A stretch of 64,000 bases of DNA from Haematobia irritans (GCF_050003625.1 NC_134398.1:89355832-89419831); one strand, 5' to 3'. Shown: positions 10,872 through 22,562, counted from the stretch's first letter. The notes: a model not told the origin generated them from the sequence alone. A program made the numbers and translations.

Positions 10872-11050
10872 AATCCTCCGATGCAATGACAACCAACTTG
10901 GTGATAGGCCTAGTAATAGTACCCTTTTGTGTCACTATATCGGCTACCCGAACACGATGATCCGTTCCGAAATAGGTCTTACAAACCCTACCTAATCTCC
11001 AACAATTTGGAGGAAGATTATCATCGAACAGGGCCACAAGTGTGTTTTCT
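10872..11050 (-). pseudogene. Out-of-frame C-terminal tail of BEL/Pao pol
   Basis: Beyond the frame break near 11055 a different minus-strand frame continues the integrase C-terminal region typical of BEL/Pao (DUF5641-like, with LGRVCKTYFG and RPITKLVV). It stops at about 10872. A single-base gain or loss explains it. Confidence 0.75.
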
Positions 11051-14000
11051 TTAAGATTTCCTCAGAGGACTTCCATTTCGTTCGCTTCTGAAGCTCTCGT
11101 AAATACTCATTTTTCCGTCGCAGGCAAAAATGTTGGTGAATGGCTTTAAGCCTCTGCCATCTGTTAATTATAGAAATGGGTTTCTCATCAATATTTGGAT
11201 CTATTGGAGCCAGAATAGGTGATCCAATCAAGAAATGCCCAGGAGTTAGAGCGGAATAATCTGACGGATCTTGAGATTGCGGAGATATCGGACGTGAATT
11301 CAAACATGATTCTATTTTGTATAACAACGTCGAAAACTCCTCAAATGTGAACTTGAATGAACCAGCAAACTTTCGGAAATGGGATTTGAAGCTCTTAACC
11401 CCAGCTTCCCACAGTCCACCCATATGTGGAGCTCCGGGAGGAATGGAATGCCAGCTGACATTCTGGAGCGCGTAGTTGGAAGTTACGGACGAACGTGAAT
11501 TTTGAATAAACTGTTGGGTTAGAGTCTTTGAAGCTCCGACAAAAGTTGTCCCATTATCTGAATACAGGTGCATTGGACAACCACGACGAGAGACGAAACG
11601 ACTAAATGCCGCTAAGAATGTGGGTGTAGATAAATCTGAAGTTGCTTCAAGATGTATCGCCTTGGTGCAAAAATAAATAAAGACACATACATAACCCTTG
11701 GTAATACGACAAGCTCGACCATTATAGGTCTTTATGTCAAAAGGTCCAGCGAAGTCCAGTCCCGTCCTAGTGAATGGCCTTGAAAACTCCGTTCTCTCTG
11801 GTGGAAGTGCTGCCATTAGTTGCTTACGACATCTTTTCTTATACAGGATGCATGGCTTACACTTATTTATTGTCGCCTTAATCAAATTTCTCACCTTTGG
11901 AATCCAGTATTGTGTTCTGATCAAACGGAGAACTAGCTGATTACCGCCGTGAACAGTAACATTATGAATAAAATTAACAAGTAATCTGGAGTACTGACAA
12001 TTGTAAGGCAGTATAATGGGGTGTCTTTCATTGTAGGGAAGTCCGGGTGCAGACTCTAAACGACCACAGGAACGAATAATTCCCTCAGAGTCTAAGAATG
12101 GATTAAGATTTAGAATGGGACTAGTCGATGTAATAATTTGTTTGGAGGAAAGTGCTTTGTACTCGTTCGGGTAATATGCCTTTTGATACATTCTGATCAC
12201 TGCATCTCTAACCATTAGTATCTCAGAACTGCTGATAGTAGTGGACTGTTTGGAAAAATTACAGCGGTATTTAGGATGTGTATGATAGTGGAATCGATAA
12301 ACATAGGCAAGCACTCGAGAAAAGGATGAAAACCGAGAAAGTAGGTCATCAAATGCTTGAAAGAAAGAAAAAGTACACTTGACCATCCTACGCTCAATTT
12401 CGGTTTCAAGTATATCAGTATGCTCAAAATTAGGCCATTGTTCGGAAGAAAGACGAAGCCATGAAGGACCATCCCACCACAGACGATTTGATATTATATC
12501 CTCTGGTTGAACACCACGACTACCAAGATCAGCGGGATTTGTTTCTGATGGAACGTGAAACCAACGTGATGGACATACTGTTTGGCATATATCAGAAACC
12601 CGATTTGCCACAAAAGTCTGCCAGTAAGATGGAGGTTTTGAAAGCCATGAGAGGACAATAGTTGAGTCGGTCCAGCAAAACAATGTATACTTGGAAACAT
12701 CCAAAGCCGGCAACAAACGATCGATCATATCCGTCAGTAGTGCAGCGCCGAGCAATTCTAACCTTGGTATCGTTAACTGTTTTAGTGGAGCAACTCTGGT
12801 TTTGGAGTATATAAGGTGAGTGAAAATGGATGTACCTTCATGGACTCGTACGTACAAAGCTGCTGCGTATGCTTTCTCTGAAGCATCACAAAATCCATGA
12901 AATTGTATATCTGCATTCGGAATATAGTGTATCCATCGGGGAATATGGATTTTATTTAACATGGAATAACTTGATTTGAATTTTTCCCATTTGGTAAGAG
13001 TGTGAGTAGAAATAACTTCATCCCAACCTGTTCCTTCAGCCCATATTTCCTGCATTATCATCTTGACCACAATAACGCATGGCGAAAGCCATCCAGCTGG
13101 ATCGAAAAGTTTGGAAATCTGAGAGAGAATTTCCCTTTTTGTATTCAAACAGTTATCTGGAAACGGTTGAATATGAAAGAAAAAAGAATCTGTTAGGTCA
13201 TTCCAACGAACTCCCAATGTCATGGCTGTGCTGCTATCGTCGAACTCCAGAAAGTCTTCACATAATAGATGATCTGCTGGTAAGTCTGCTAATATATCTT
13301 TCGAATTCGACGTCCATTTTCGCAAGGAGAATCCAGCCGAGCTTAGAGCGGATATGAGTTCATTCTTGGAATGGATTGCTTCGGAAACTGAATGTGCACC
13401 TACAAGGGCATCATCCACATACATATAATTCCTGAGGATTCGGCTCGCCGTCGGATATATTGATTGAACATCATCTGCTAGTTGGAGTAATGTGCGAATA
13501 GCAAGGTATGGAGCACAATTTACGCCGAAAGTGACAGTCTTCAGCTCATAATCCTGAATTACCGCAGTAGGATCTCGTCGGAATAGAATCCTTTGGTATG
13601 GAGTGTGATCGGAATGAACAAGGATCTGACGGTACATCTTCTGTATGTCCGCGTTAAAGACGAAGCGGAAGAAACGCCACTTAAGAATAAGAATCGTCAA
13701 GTCATTTTGTAATACTGGACCCGCATACAAAACATCATTTAGACTCAACCCATTGGATGACGGAGACGATGCATTGAACACCACCCGAACCTTAGTTGTT
13801 AACCTTTCGGGTTTAACTACGGCGTGGTGTGGAAAATAATAGTGGGTAGGTGCATCAGAAAATGGTTGTTGTGAAACCATAGACATATGGTCAAGCTTCA
13901 CATACTCTTGCACAACGGAATCATATTCTTGTTTTAAATATGGATCCTTGGTTAGCCGCCTTTCATTTCGGAGGAATTGTGCCATTGCGTTCGATCTCGA

Positions 14001-15941
14001 TTGGCCTAACGAAGTGTCATGAGGAAACCCTTCCTTAAAAGGAAGACGAACAATATATCTCCCATTCATATCCCGCTTTGTCGTAGATGCAAACAAATCC
14101 TCGCAAAATTTATCAGTCGGCGAAATGAATTTCTTCCTTGGAAGATTTTCCACCTCCCAAAACCGAGAAATAACATGGTCCAACGAGACCTCGCAGAAAT
14201 TGGAAACGACACTATAAGATGTAGGTCGAGAACTATTTGGAATGGGACCGCTAAGGATCCATCCAAAAATGGTTTCCTGAGCTATCAGAGTTCCACAGAC
14301 CCCACGAATCACACCCAAACGCATAATTGATGGAATATAGTCGCTACCAATTAATATGTCAATTATAGCGCTTTTATAAAATTGTGGATCGGCAAATGGA
14401 ATCTGAGGAAGGTCGGAAAAAGTGGACGCTTCGAAAGAATGGGATGGAAAATTACCCGACAGATGTGGAACCACATATGCCTGCAATGAAAAATCGTTGG
14501 AATTATCGAAACGGGAGGAAACGACCACACAACATTTTTTTCGAACCGCAGCAGCAGTCGAATTGTTCAGACCTGAAATGCGAGCATTCGTGTACTTATA
14601 TGGAAGACCAAGAGAATGGAAAAACTTCTCCGAAACAAACGTTCCTTCGGAACCAGAGTCAAGTAGCACACGAGCTCGATATGTCACTCCGTTGTGCGGC
14701 ACATTCACCAAAGCAGTTCCCAACAAAATACCGCTAGAATGTGATGCGAAACAATTCTGTATAACACTATCTCCGGAACTTGAGGACTGTGCAGGTCGAG
14801 GTGAGAAAGCCGCCGAACTAGCATCCAAAGTTGATTTTTCTACCAGGGGCGAATGATTACCTAAGTTAATCGGATCTTGGTGTAGCATAGTATTATGTCG
14901 TTTTCGACACACGAAACAACAATATTGGCTAGAACAATTCTTGACGCAGTGAGTCTTGGAAAAACAATTGAGGCAAAGTCCTTGCCTCTTGATTTCAGCA
15001 ATTCGTTTATTTACATCCATTGCGATAAACGTAGGACACTTTCGAATTATGTGGAAATCCGATGGACATAAAGGACATTTCGGAGCCGATACTTTAGAGT
15101 GAAAAGATTTCAGGCGATTCGTGTTCTTAGATGAGGAATTGGACTGTTTAGATTCATGAACAAATATTTTCGGCTGACTGTTCATCTCTGACACTGACTC
15201 CAAAGTGCGGAAACGGTTGGTTAGGAAAGCATCCAAAGCTGTCCACGAAGGAATGTCTGTCTTGTCAGAAAGACCTTGTTCCCATAAAGTCAGTGATGAA
15301 TTAGGAAGACGACTGGAACACATGAAAACAAATAAAGGATCCCAGCTTCGAACATCGATCTCGTATAATTCCAATGAAGAAATACATGAATTAACATCCC
15401 GCTGCAACTGTTTAATTGCGTTGGCGGACTCTGTTTGTATATGTGGAAGACTGAATAAAACCTTTAATTGCCCATTTACCAATATTCGTCGATTCTCATA
15501 TCTTGCGCACAGATTTTTCCACGCCATTTGAAATCCTTGATTGGTCAGTGGACACCTTTGAACAATGTCACGCGCCTCACCACGAGTCTTCTGGTTGAGA
15601 TGAAATAGCCGCTCAACCGGACTGAGTCCCGAATTCCGAATATAAACTGCCGTAAACAGATCTCTAAAGGTAGGCCAGGACATATAATCCCCGTCAAAAG
15701 TTTCCATATCACATGGTGGTAGATGGAATGAATAATTCGAATTAATATCTAGATCCGTAGTAGGTGTTGATTCCGTGATAGTAGGGAGTGGACATTTAGA
15801 AGTAGGATCAGAAATAATATTCCGATTTTGAGAAGAAGATTCTGGGGCATTAGGGTTGCCCTGGGCGTCTGGGAGTCGGGAAGCCTTTCCCGAATTATTC
15901 GAATGTACGATTTCCTGACATAGTTGATTCAATTTTGCCAT
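10992..15941 (-). CDS. BEL/Pao Gag-Pol polyprotein
   Basis: The 1649-residue frame holds, in order: a DUF1759-type gag region (about 70-250), knuckles from CPLCPSDFHIIRKC to CRKRHNTMLH (about 288-352), and a DUF1758 retropepsin with LLDSGSEG (about 424). Reverse transcriptase follows with YVDDAL (about 840), then an RNase H-like domain (FCDASEKAYAAALY, then CWTDST). Integrase has an HHCC region (about 1335) and a core with LDFAGPF, SDNGTTF and LWEAG. YVDD is the usual BEL/Pao catalytic motif. At about residue 1635 the frame shifts: the expected C-terminal tail lies in another frame down to about 10872. The start overlaps the upstream gag ORF by 13 bases, so the annotated ATG is probably internal to gag. 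Confidence 0.93.
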   Translation of the reverse strand: MAKLNQLCQEIVHSNNSGKASRLPDAQGNPNAPESSSQNRNIISDPTSKCPLPTITESTPTTDLDINSNYSFHLPPCDMETFDGDYMSWPTFRDLFTAVYIRNSGLSPVERLFHLNQKTRGEARDIVQRCPLTNQGFQMAWKNLCARYENRRILVNGQLKVLFSLPHIQTESANAIKQLQRDVNSCISSLELYEIDVRSWDPLFVFMCSSRLPNSSLTLWEQGLSDKTDIPSWTALDAFLTNRFRTLESVSEMNSQPKIFVHESKQSNSSSKNTNRLKSFHSKVSAPKCPLCPSDFHIIRKCPTFIAMDVNKRIAEIKRQGLCLNCFSKTHCVKNCSSQYCCFVCRKRHNTMLHQDPINLGNHSPLVEKSTLDASSAAFSPRPAQSSSSGDSVIQNCFASHSSGILLGTALVNVPHNGVTYRARVLLDSGSEGTFVSEKFFHSLGLPYKYTNARISGLNNSTAAAVRKKCCVVVSSRFDNSNDFSLQAYVVPHLSGNFPSHSFEASTFSDLPQIPFADPQFYKSAIIDILIGSDYIPSIMRLGVIRGVCGTLIAQETIFGWILSGPIPNSSRPTSYSVVSNFCEVSLDHVISRFWEVENLPRKKFISPTDKFCEDLFASTTKRDMNGRYIVRLPFKEGFPHDTSLGQSRSNAMAQFLRNERRLTKDPYLKQEYDSVVQEYVKLDHMSMVSQQPFSDAPTHYYFPHHAVVKPERLTTKVRVVFNASSPSSNGLSLNDVLYAGPVLQNDLTILILKWRFFRFVFNADIQKMYRQILVHSDHTPYQRILFRRDPTAVIQDYELKTVTFGVNCAPYLAIRTLLQLADDVQSIYPTASRILRNYMYVDDALVGAHSVSEAIHSKNELISALSSAGFSLRKWTSNSKDILADLPADHLLCEDFLEFDDSSTAMTLGVRWNDLTDSFFFHIQPFPDNCLNTKREILSQISKLFDPAGWLSPCVIVVKMIMQEIWAEGTGWDEVISTHTLTKWEKFKSSYSMLNKIHIPRWIHYIPNADIQFHGFCDASEKAYAAALYVRVHEGTSIFTHLIYSKTRVAPLKQLTIPRLELLGAALLTDMIDRLLPALDVSKYTLFCWTDSTIVLSWLSKPPSYWQTFVANRVSDICQTVCPSRWFHVPSETNPADLGSRGVQPEDIISNRLWWDGPSWLRLSSEQWPNFEHTDILETEIERRMVKCTFSFFQAFDDLLSRFSSFSRVLAYVYRFHYHTHPKYRCNFSKQSTTISSSEILMVRDAVIRMYQKAYYPNEYKALSSKQIITSTSPILNLNPFLDSEGIIRSCGRLESAPGLPYNERHPIILPYNCQYSRLLVNFIHNVTVHGGNQLVLRLIRTQYWIPKVRNLIKATINKCKPCILYKKRCRKQLMAALPPERTEFSRPFTRTGLDFAGPFDIKTYNGRACRITKGYVCVFIYFCTKAIHLEATSDLSTPTFLAAFSRFVSRRGCPMHLYSDNGTTFVGASKTLTQQFIQNSRSSVTSNYALQNVSWHSIPPGAPHMGGLWEAGVKSFKSHFRKFAGSFKFTFEEFSTLLYKIESCLNSRPISPQSQDPSDYSALTPGHFLIGSPILAPIDPNIDEKPISIINRWQRLKAIHQHFCLRRKNEYLRELQKRTKWKSSEEILKKTHLWPCSMIIFLQIVGD

Positions 15942-16234
15942 ACAATTACAATAAGTGATGTATCTCTTCTATACTTGGCCCGTAGATTCTCTAGTTCCGT
16001 GGCTTTCTGACCCTCTTCACCCTTATCAATCTCCTCCTCATCTTCATCCACCTCCGATTCTCTTTCGGATAAATACTTATCATACATGGATTTGACTTCC
16101 ACCCATAACCCCTTCAATTCGTCAATGTGAATTTTGAGAAGATCATGTGAGGAAAGAGGAATATTGTTATCACCAACATCGGCGTTGAATTCAACAAGAC
16201 GATCGGCCAAACGAATAAATAAGTCCAAGGACAT
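15929..16234 (-). CDS. N-terminal gag segment of BEL/Pao element
   Basis: The 101-residue frame begins MSLDLFIRLADRL and contains a long acidic, probably helical stretch (SERESEVDEDEEEIDKGEE). It lies directly upstream of, and overlaps, the main gag-pol frame. The simplest reading is a gag N-terminus separated by a one-base frameshift. Programmed frameshifting cannot be excluded, but I see no slippery heptamer. Confidence 0.7.
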   Translation of the reverse strand: MSLDLFIRLADRLVEFNADVGDNNIPLSSHDLLKIHIDELKGLWVEVKSMYDKYLSERESEVDEDEEEIDKGEEGQKATELENLRAKYRRDTSLIVIVWQN

Positions 16235-16781
16235 TTTTTGTTAATCGGCGCAATCTACTTAATTCCCAATTATAAAAATGCAAGAATTCCTCACTCACCC
16301 AAACTCAAAACAATTTACTAAGCAAAGGGCACAAGACTAAACTGTTCTACTAGAGACAAATTGTTCAAATTTCCAAACAAGTTCAAAGTACACAATACGC
16401 TATTTTATTAATATATATTTAATGAATAAATAAATGCTAAATAGAAGCGCACGTTATACAACAAGTCGACTCGACCGGTCTGTAGGGTGAAATGAATAAT
16501 TTTCCAATCCTAGAAAAGGCGAAAATAATTTGCCCTCATTCAAAATAAACATCGAATATAGCCGAATTCAATGTCGTTCCCGTCATGTATGAACAACAAT
16601 ACTCCCGAATTAAAATGATAGAATCGAATTCAATCAAACGTAGGGTGAATACAAATAATAAAAAACAAGTTTCAGAATTATTAAATCTCCCAGTCGAAGA
16701 AAAGTATATAATGTACACAAACCTCGTAGCTAACGATCATGCAAACGGAATAATTGTAGGGTACTTGTTTATAAGAGCGCA
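16235..16781 (-). other. BEL/Pao leader, gag-proximal part
   Basis: This is non-coding sequence between gag and the nested element at 16782. It has no recognised domain or RNA gene. Confidence 0.6.
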
Positions 16782-17932
16782 CACGCACAGAAAAAACATG
16801 TTTGGACATGGTTGCCGCATCCATTTAATGCTTATTTAGAGTATGTAATTGTCGCGAAAACCATGTATTTTGTCTTTGTAAAAATAATTTTCGAGCGGAG
16901 AAAAATATATGTTGGCAATAAGCATTTAAATGGTTCTCAAATGCCGCAAACATGTTCTATTATTTAAATGATAGAATTTGAGATCATTATATGGTCAGGA
17001 AAATCATGTACCTGACCATTCAATTTTTTTACTTTTTTGCAAAGAAAAAAGTATTTTTATAGTTTACGTATAGATATGTCTACAAGCATTACATGGCCAT
17101 AAAGACCATGTACATTGTTTTCGTGACCATTTAATTTTTTAATTTTTTTGCAGCGACAAGAATTTTATAAAAACATTGAGCAGGTACACACGATCTTCAT
17201 TTTGCGCGTCAGTCGTGTGTTGATTGTTTCTTGGAATGGACGGAGAATACGGAATTATTGTGTTTTGTGTTAATTTATTTATTCAGAAATGGCACGTGGT
17301 TTTATGTGAATACAAAAAAGGAAAGTGTAATTGAAACAAATGTACCTGGTTTTTGTTCTGCATTTTGACATATGGTATAATTTATTTTTATTTGCAGTTA
17401 TATGATGTCTGTGTTTGTACATTTGATGGGCACGAAGTAAATATGGAATGATTTCTTATTGTTGAAATTGAACCAAACTAGAGTGTGTAAAAATATGTGA
17501 AGTTTGCTTGCACAACATTATAAATACAAATAAACAATGAATTAGTTTATAAATAAATAAAAACAAATAAATAAAATTGATTTTGTGTTTTCTTTTCTCA
17601 AGTGGCGTCCTTTTTTCGACGACGAAAAAAGTTTTTTCATAAAAATCAAAACATTTTAGGTTGTGACCATGTTCTTTTAACTAGAAGAAAAACATTTTTG
17701 ACGAATAACATAACATTTTAGATCGTGACCATTGTCTTTTAATGGAAACAAAATTCTTTTTATCAATATAATAACATTTTAGATGAGGACAATTGTATTT
17801 TTCTTAGAACCATGTTCACTGAGCCAACATGGTTGCAGGTTAAAATGTTACATGGTCGCCGCAAAAATAGCTGCTATCATATTATTTTGCTCTTCGAATA
17901 TGATTGTGGCAATCATGTTTCTTCTCTGCGTG
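16782..17932. mobile_element. Non-coding element with CACGCA..AAACATG inverted ends, in BEL/Pao leader
   Basis: The left end CACGCACAGAAAAAACATG and right end CATGTTTCTTCTCTGCGTG are imperfect inverses, with CA on both outer sides (16780-16781, 17933-17934). The interior repeats phrases such as GACCATGT and TGACCAT on both strands. It may be a nested insertion or an original part of the leader; no protein was recognised. Confidence 0.55.
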
Positions 17933-17934
17933 CA

Positions 17935-18787
17935 TGTAAAGAGAGTAATGAGTGAGTAAATAAAAGATTGTATGATTATCACTCAAAGCATACTCTTAAC
18001 TAATAATTGCACTCAGTACGGAGAAATAAAAACACAATATGTATGTGACTTCAGCAAAGAATATCTTATTATAGGTTGTAAAAAAAAACAACAACAGTAT
18101 TGCCTAATACAATGGATTCGTGTCATGCATAGGTGGGGAAGGTAACGGGTGTATTGGATTACGAATAATGTCAGGGGCGGAATACAAAATAAAACAAAAA
18201 TGTAAAAGGTAATCTCACTGAGGGGAGAGGAGGAGCGGGAGAATGGAATATCCTCTTTTGTATGGATGATATTTACCAGAAAATGTGCGATGGCAAACCA
18301 ATAACAAAATGAGTATTAATAAAGAAGAGAGTGGTTTATAGAAAAGAACTTCACTGAGAATATGGTAATGAAATAACAAGTGGGAAAGCGAAGAAAACAC
18401 ACTAATCCGACTGGTAAAGTAATAGAAGTTAGCACAATAAAATTAATGAAATTTTATTTTGTATAAAAACTCTTGTGCTGTTCGTGAGAAATTAAGAAAA
18501 AATAAAATCAGCCGTCCTCCACCAAAACAGTGTCGAAAATCGGATAATTTATACAAGATAATTAAGAAAAATAAAGACTTAATACCTTCACATTGTGTGT
18601 GAAGAAAATTTATTCAATTTCGGAAAATGACACGAATTTGAAAACTTGCACTATTGTCAATCAGTAAAATAAGCAAAACATAAACTCACCTTTAGAACAA
18701 TAATATGGAAAGTTTGAAGGTATGTATAATGTATGATGTAGTATGGAATCTCCCAGAAAAAACAGAATCCGGTTCGTTGAGGACCAA
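17935..18787 (-). other. BEL/Pao leader, LTR-proximal part
   Basis: Untranslated leader sequence without a recognised gene. The bases next to the 5' LTR hold the candidate primer binding site. Confidence 0.6.
18768..18787 (-). promoter_or_regulatory. Candidate primer binding site
   Basis: Immediately after the 5' LTR on the minus strand the sequence reads TTGGTCCTCAACGAACCG. The TGG start one base after the LTR fits a tRNA primer site. I could not name the tRNA with confidence. Confidence 0.5.
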
Positions 18788-19218
18788 TGTTTTCATCAAA
18801 TTCGATCTGGATCAGAGGGAAATATGGTTTTAGCCTTTGCCGTGAGTCAAAAATAATTCCAGAAGTGGAAATATTTTCTCCCACAGTTGTGAACAGAAAA
18901 ATAGAAAATTGTGAAAAAACACAAGTGAATTAGAATTTCGAATGGACTGGTTTTCTTTATTTCGTGAAAGAATTCCAATACTAGGAGGAAGATGCTTACC
19001 AGAAAAAACAATGTTTATTTGACTGATGACAATATTCAAGTGTTTTATTAAAATCAACCACATTAGATGACAAGTATAAGTTCAGAAGAGAGAATAAAAA
19101 TGTAGAAAACAGAATTAAGTCTGTGAGAGAATCATAATATGTTAAAATTGTTAGTACAGAAAGATTCGAAGATTTGAAGAACAAAAAGGGTGGCCAGACA
19201 TGGTATTTGGCGTAAACA
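18788..19218 (-). repeat. 5' LTR of BEL/Pao element
   Basis: The 431-bp partner of 7930-8360, differing by about two substitutions. The promoter and transcription start of the element should lie here on the minus strand. Confidence 0.95.
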
Positions 19219-19367
19219 CTCAATGTCCGCTTTTATTTTCGAAAGTATCCGTCACCTCCTCTTGGACTACTAAAGAGGAACTAATCTTTGTTTTTATAGA
19301 TCTTACTGTTTAATTTTTCACTGTTTCCCAATGTTTTCATTTTACTGTAAGAACTCTAAAAAGAGTA

Positions 19368-19981
19368 CACTGAAAAAAATATTGTCGTGTGGCCAAAGAT
19401 TTCATGTCCTTAAAATAAGAATACAAATTTTGCTTAGCTTAGACGACGCATTTCTCTAATATAAGGTTTTGTCCATGTTCAAAAGTCGATAAACTTTTCA
19501 ATGAAGTCGTGTTGTCCTTATAATTAAGTGATTTGACTTGAAAATGGGTATCATAACATGAAAGAAAAAATTTTGAACTAACGTCAACTTGACTTTAATA
19601 ATTCAAAATCTTTAAAACTAATGAAATTGTCTTTAAATTTGTTGCATTTTTGCATCTTGACTACAAAGCAAAAATCGTTAAAAAATAGGACATGTTTTTC
19701 AACACTTTATTTTAAAGACGTTTTTTTTTTCTTGAAACATAGCATAATTTCTACTGGAAGTCTTGTTTTTAACGGACTTTTTATAACATATGAAAAAAGC
19801 TGAAAAAGCGAAAAATTAAAATTTGCTTCATAGAGTCAAATACACAAAACCCACTTTTAAAAGAGAATTGTGTCTTAAAAGTATCCTTACTTGAATTCTC
19901 GGCTTCATTGGCTCGGAATCAATACCAAAAGTTTTAAAATAGAGACACAATCTTTGGAACCGGGCATGCTATTTTTCAGTG
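19368..19981 (-). mobile_element. Family D element inside EF copy 1
   Basis: A 614-bp copy with ends CACTGAAAAA and TTTTTCAGTG, flanked by TA. The related E2 sequence at about 37640-37660 reads AAAAAGAGTATAGTGCC without the element, an empty site that proves precise TA insertion. No coding sequence. Confidence 0.9.
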
Positions 19982-21383
19982 TATAGTGCCCTTTCGTTAG
20001 TTTTTATGAAGATCCCTTTAATTACCTTTGTTTGAATATTTGGACTTACTCGTCCTACGTTCCGATTTGTTTTGCCGATACAAAAAAATGATAAACAAAA
20101 CTCATGCTTTTTTTTTAATGTCTTTTCTCTTGGTTCCGAATGAATTTTCTCTCCCAATACTCATTTTAATCTTTTTACTTAAGCATATACAATTTTTGTC
20201 GTTCTTATATCACAACATATATATGTTTACTCCAAAGTTGTAAATTTCTACTTGTTTATATTCACACATAGTATTTGTACAATCTTTAATGGAATTTTCT
20301 TTGTGTTTATATTTTTTTAAGGCGCCAATTGGTTACTTTCATTATTTTACTTCCATCATACACTTTATGTCTCTCTTTCTAAACACATATATGTTTATAG
20401 TCTATTTCTAAATTAATATATGTTTACATCCAAGCATATTATATTTACAAACATTTTATGTCCCAAACATAATATGTTCTAACATATTAACATATATGTC
20501 CCAAACATATTATGCTAGTTTATGAATATTATATGCTTGCACTTAAAAATATTGTGTTTAAAAATTTGAGTTCCAAACATATAATTTTACACCCAAACAT
20601 ATGAAAAACAGTCTAAATATTATTTAATTTGAACATTAAATTAAAATATGTGTGGACATGTGTTTTGTTTATCATTTTGGAATTATGGGCACAATTTTTT
20701 TATTGGTTCGTCAGAAGAAATCGGAACGTACGACGAGTAAGTCAAAATATTTAGCAGAAAGGACATTAAAAAAGCAGTGGAAAATATATACAAATTACAA
20801 GGGAATCTTCAGAAAAAAATGAATTTAGTTCCTCTTTATTAATAAGTAGTCCAAGATGAGTTGACGTACCCTTTCAAAAATAAAAGCGGGCATTAACTTC
20901 GAGTTTTGCCGCAACAATTCAAAAAGTTTATTTGCTTTAAAATGAATTGTTAAAGCAAAGAAAACATGAAAACATGGTCATTTTAGAGCGATAATGCCAA
21001 CTTAATTCCTGCCCTAAAGGTAAAAATGAAATTGTATTTCAAAATGCGAGAAATTTTAAATACATTTAAAATGGTGTTAAATGCTAGTCAAAAATAGTTC
21101 ACGCTTAAATAAATTTATGTTTTTTTTTTGTAAAATTATGTATGTTTATACTCGACTTCACGTTCTTCTTTTGGTAGAGTTTTTGAATTTCTTCGAAAAT
21201 TTCAATCTTTTATACCAAAAATATTTTTTTTTACAAAATTGTTATTTTTGCAATTAAAAAATAATATTTTATCCAAAAGCTCAGTCCATTGTGACTGTAA
21301 ATCTTTAACAACACACATTTCGAAGTTTCATTATAAAAATTTAATATAGTATAAATATAAATGTGTAAATTAAAAAAAAGGGT

Positions 21384-21460
21384 GTTCGGTCGGAGCAGGG
21401 ATTGAACCCACGACCCTTTGCATGCAAGGCAGACATGCTAACCACTGCTCCACGTGTCCA
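21384..21460 (-). repeat. tRNA-like module, EF-type
   Basis: The minus strand carries box A-like GTGGAGCAGTGGTTAGCATG and box B-like GTGGGTTCAATCCC. Spacing suits a tRNA, but terminal stem pairing is weak. Confidence 0.65.
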
Positions 21461-21569
21461 ACAAATGTATGTTTCTGTTAAATAATGTTATGTTTGCATG
21501 GGCTCGTGGGCGCTGTAAACTATGCTATATAAATGTAACTTATAACGATAATTGTCTACTGGTGACTAT

Positions 21570-21642
21570 AACAGCTACGTAGCCCAGTGGATGTGTGTTG
21601 GCTTACAAACTGTATAGTCCTCGGTTCGATTCTCCGTCCAGG
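21570..21642 (+). repeat. tRNA-like module, EF-type (divergent partner)
   Basis: TAGCCCAGTGG and TCGGTTCGATTCTCC are box A and box B-like. It lies head to head with the module at 21384-21460, separated by about 110 bases. Confidence 0.65.
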
Positions 21643-21955
21643 AGAAAGGTAAAATTTAAAAAATTTATAAAATTGTATAATTTCTTCAACATTACAACAT
21701 TACATTGTCTTACAGAAAAAGGTGACAAGAACTAAAAAATTTCGTGGAAGTGAAAATTATGCGAGGGAATGAGCACAATCTTCTTTGGGGAAAAATCTTC
21801 CATATACTATTTTTGGGCTCAAAATGCTTCCAAACATATAACATGTTCACACAAAACAAATATATTAATGTTTCGGCAGTATCCAATAATATATATGCTT
21901 ACTGCAAAATATGTTTGGAACATATGTTAGAGAAGGGTTTGTTTTTTGATGGTGT

Positions 21956-22080
21956 ATATTTTTCACACATCTTGCTGAAAAAATTGGAAGGAGTAATGAA
22001 AATTTTTAATAATTAACACCATGTAATAAAATATATATATTTTTTAATTCTTCATATTAGCTTGTAACTTACCATATTTG
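21956..22080. other. Spacer between inverted EF arms, shared with G2
   Basis: The 125 bases match 46330-46452 in the G2 element with scattered differences. There they are contiguous with other sequence and show no EF insertion. Both EF arms abut a TA here. The spacer is therefore the older host of the EF insertions. Confidence 0.7.
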
Positions 22081-22374
22081 TACCCTCAAACAAATCGCTT
22101 CTCTAACATATGTTCCAAACATATTTTGCAGGAAGCAAATAAATTATTGGATACTGCCGAAACATTAATATGTTTGTTTTATGTGAACATATTATATGTT
22201 TGGAAGCATTTTGAGCCCAAAAATATTATATGCTTGGAAGAATTTTCCCCAAAGAAGATTGTGCTCATTCCCTCGCATAATTTTCACTTCCACGAAATTT
22301 TTTAGTTCTTTGCACCTTTTGCTGTAATACAAATAATGTTGAGGAAATTATTCAATTTTATAAATTTTACCCTT

Positions 22375-22450
22375 CGCCTGGACGGAGAATCGAACCGAGG
22401 ACCATACAGTTTGTAAGCCAACACACTATTCACTGGGCTACGTAGCTGTT
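22375..22450 (-). repeat. tRNA-like module, EF-type
   Basis: The same minus-strand module as at 7024-7096, with box B-like GGTTCGATTCTCC and box A-like TAGCCCAGTGAATAG, slightly decayed. Confidence 0.6.
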
Positions 22451-22562
22451 ATAGTCACCAGTAGACAATTATCGTTATAAGTTACATTTATATATAGCAT
22501 AGTTTGCAGCGCCCACGAGCACATGCAAACATAACATTATTTAACAAAAACATACATTTGTT

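Larger units (their letters stand above)
7930..19218 (-). mobile_element. BEL/Pao LTR retrotransposon, near complete
   Basis: The 431-bp direct repeats at 7930-8360 and 18788-19218 begin TG and end CA. They are flanked by the 5-bp duplication CTCAA (7925-7929 and 19219-19223). Excision restores the EF sequence, as seen in sister EF copies. On the minus strand the order is LTR, long leader, gag, fused gag-pol, an extra ORF, LTR. The two LTRs differ at about two positions that I could see, so insertion is young. A DD41D element (8667-9599) sits between the last ORF and the 3' LTR, and a 1.15-kb element sits in the leader. Two frame breaks suggest this copy is now defective or contains sequencing errors. 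Confidence 0.95.
6574..20614 (-). mobile_element. EF element copy 1, split by a BEL/Pao insertion
   Basis: The right-hand end type CACCCTCAAAAAAAA lies at 6574 and the opposite end (CACGGACG type) is truncated near 20614. Without the BEL/Pao element the copy is about 2.7 kb, close to the 2887-bp copy at 38517-41403. EF elements have arrays of CATATAATATGTTTGG-like blocks near both ends, a divergent pair of tRNA-like modules and a D insertion, but no protein that I recognise. The D copy is at 19368-19981. Confidence 0.75.
20615..21955 (-). mobile_element. EF/E2-related half element, left inverted arm
   Basis: E2-like sequence (20615-20930) runs into EF sequence, a tRNA-like pair and the CATATAATATG-block end, finishing at TGATGGTG before TA. 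The EF part from about 21110 is inverse to 22081-25515. The internal CTATATT..ATATAAATG stretch at 21338-21365 is the unexpanded form of the hexamer array in the other arm. Confidence 0.7.

Noticed and set aside
14384..14856. Plus-strand frames of 117 and 144 residues
   Set aside because: They are antisense to the BEL/Pao gag-pol frame and have no domain.
15929..15960. Programmed frameshift between the two BEL/Pao gag frames
   Set aside because: No slippery sequence or structure was evident; a simple indel explains it.
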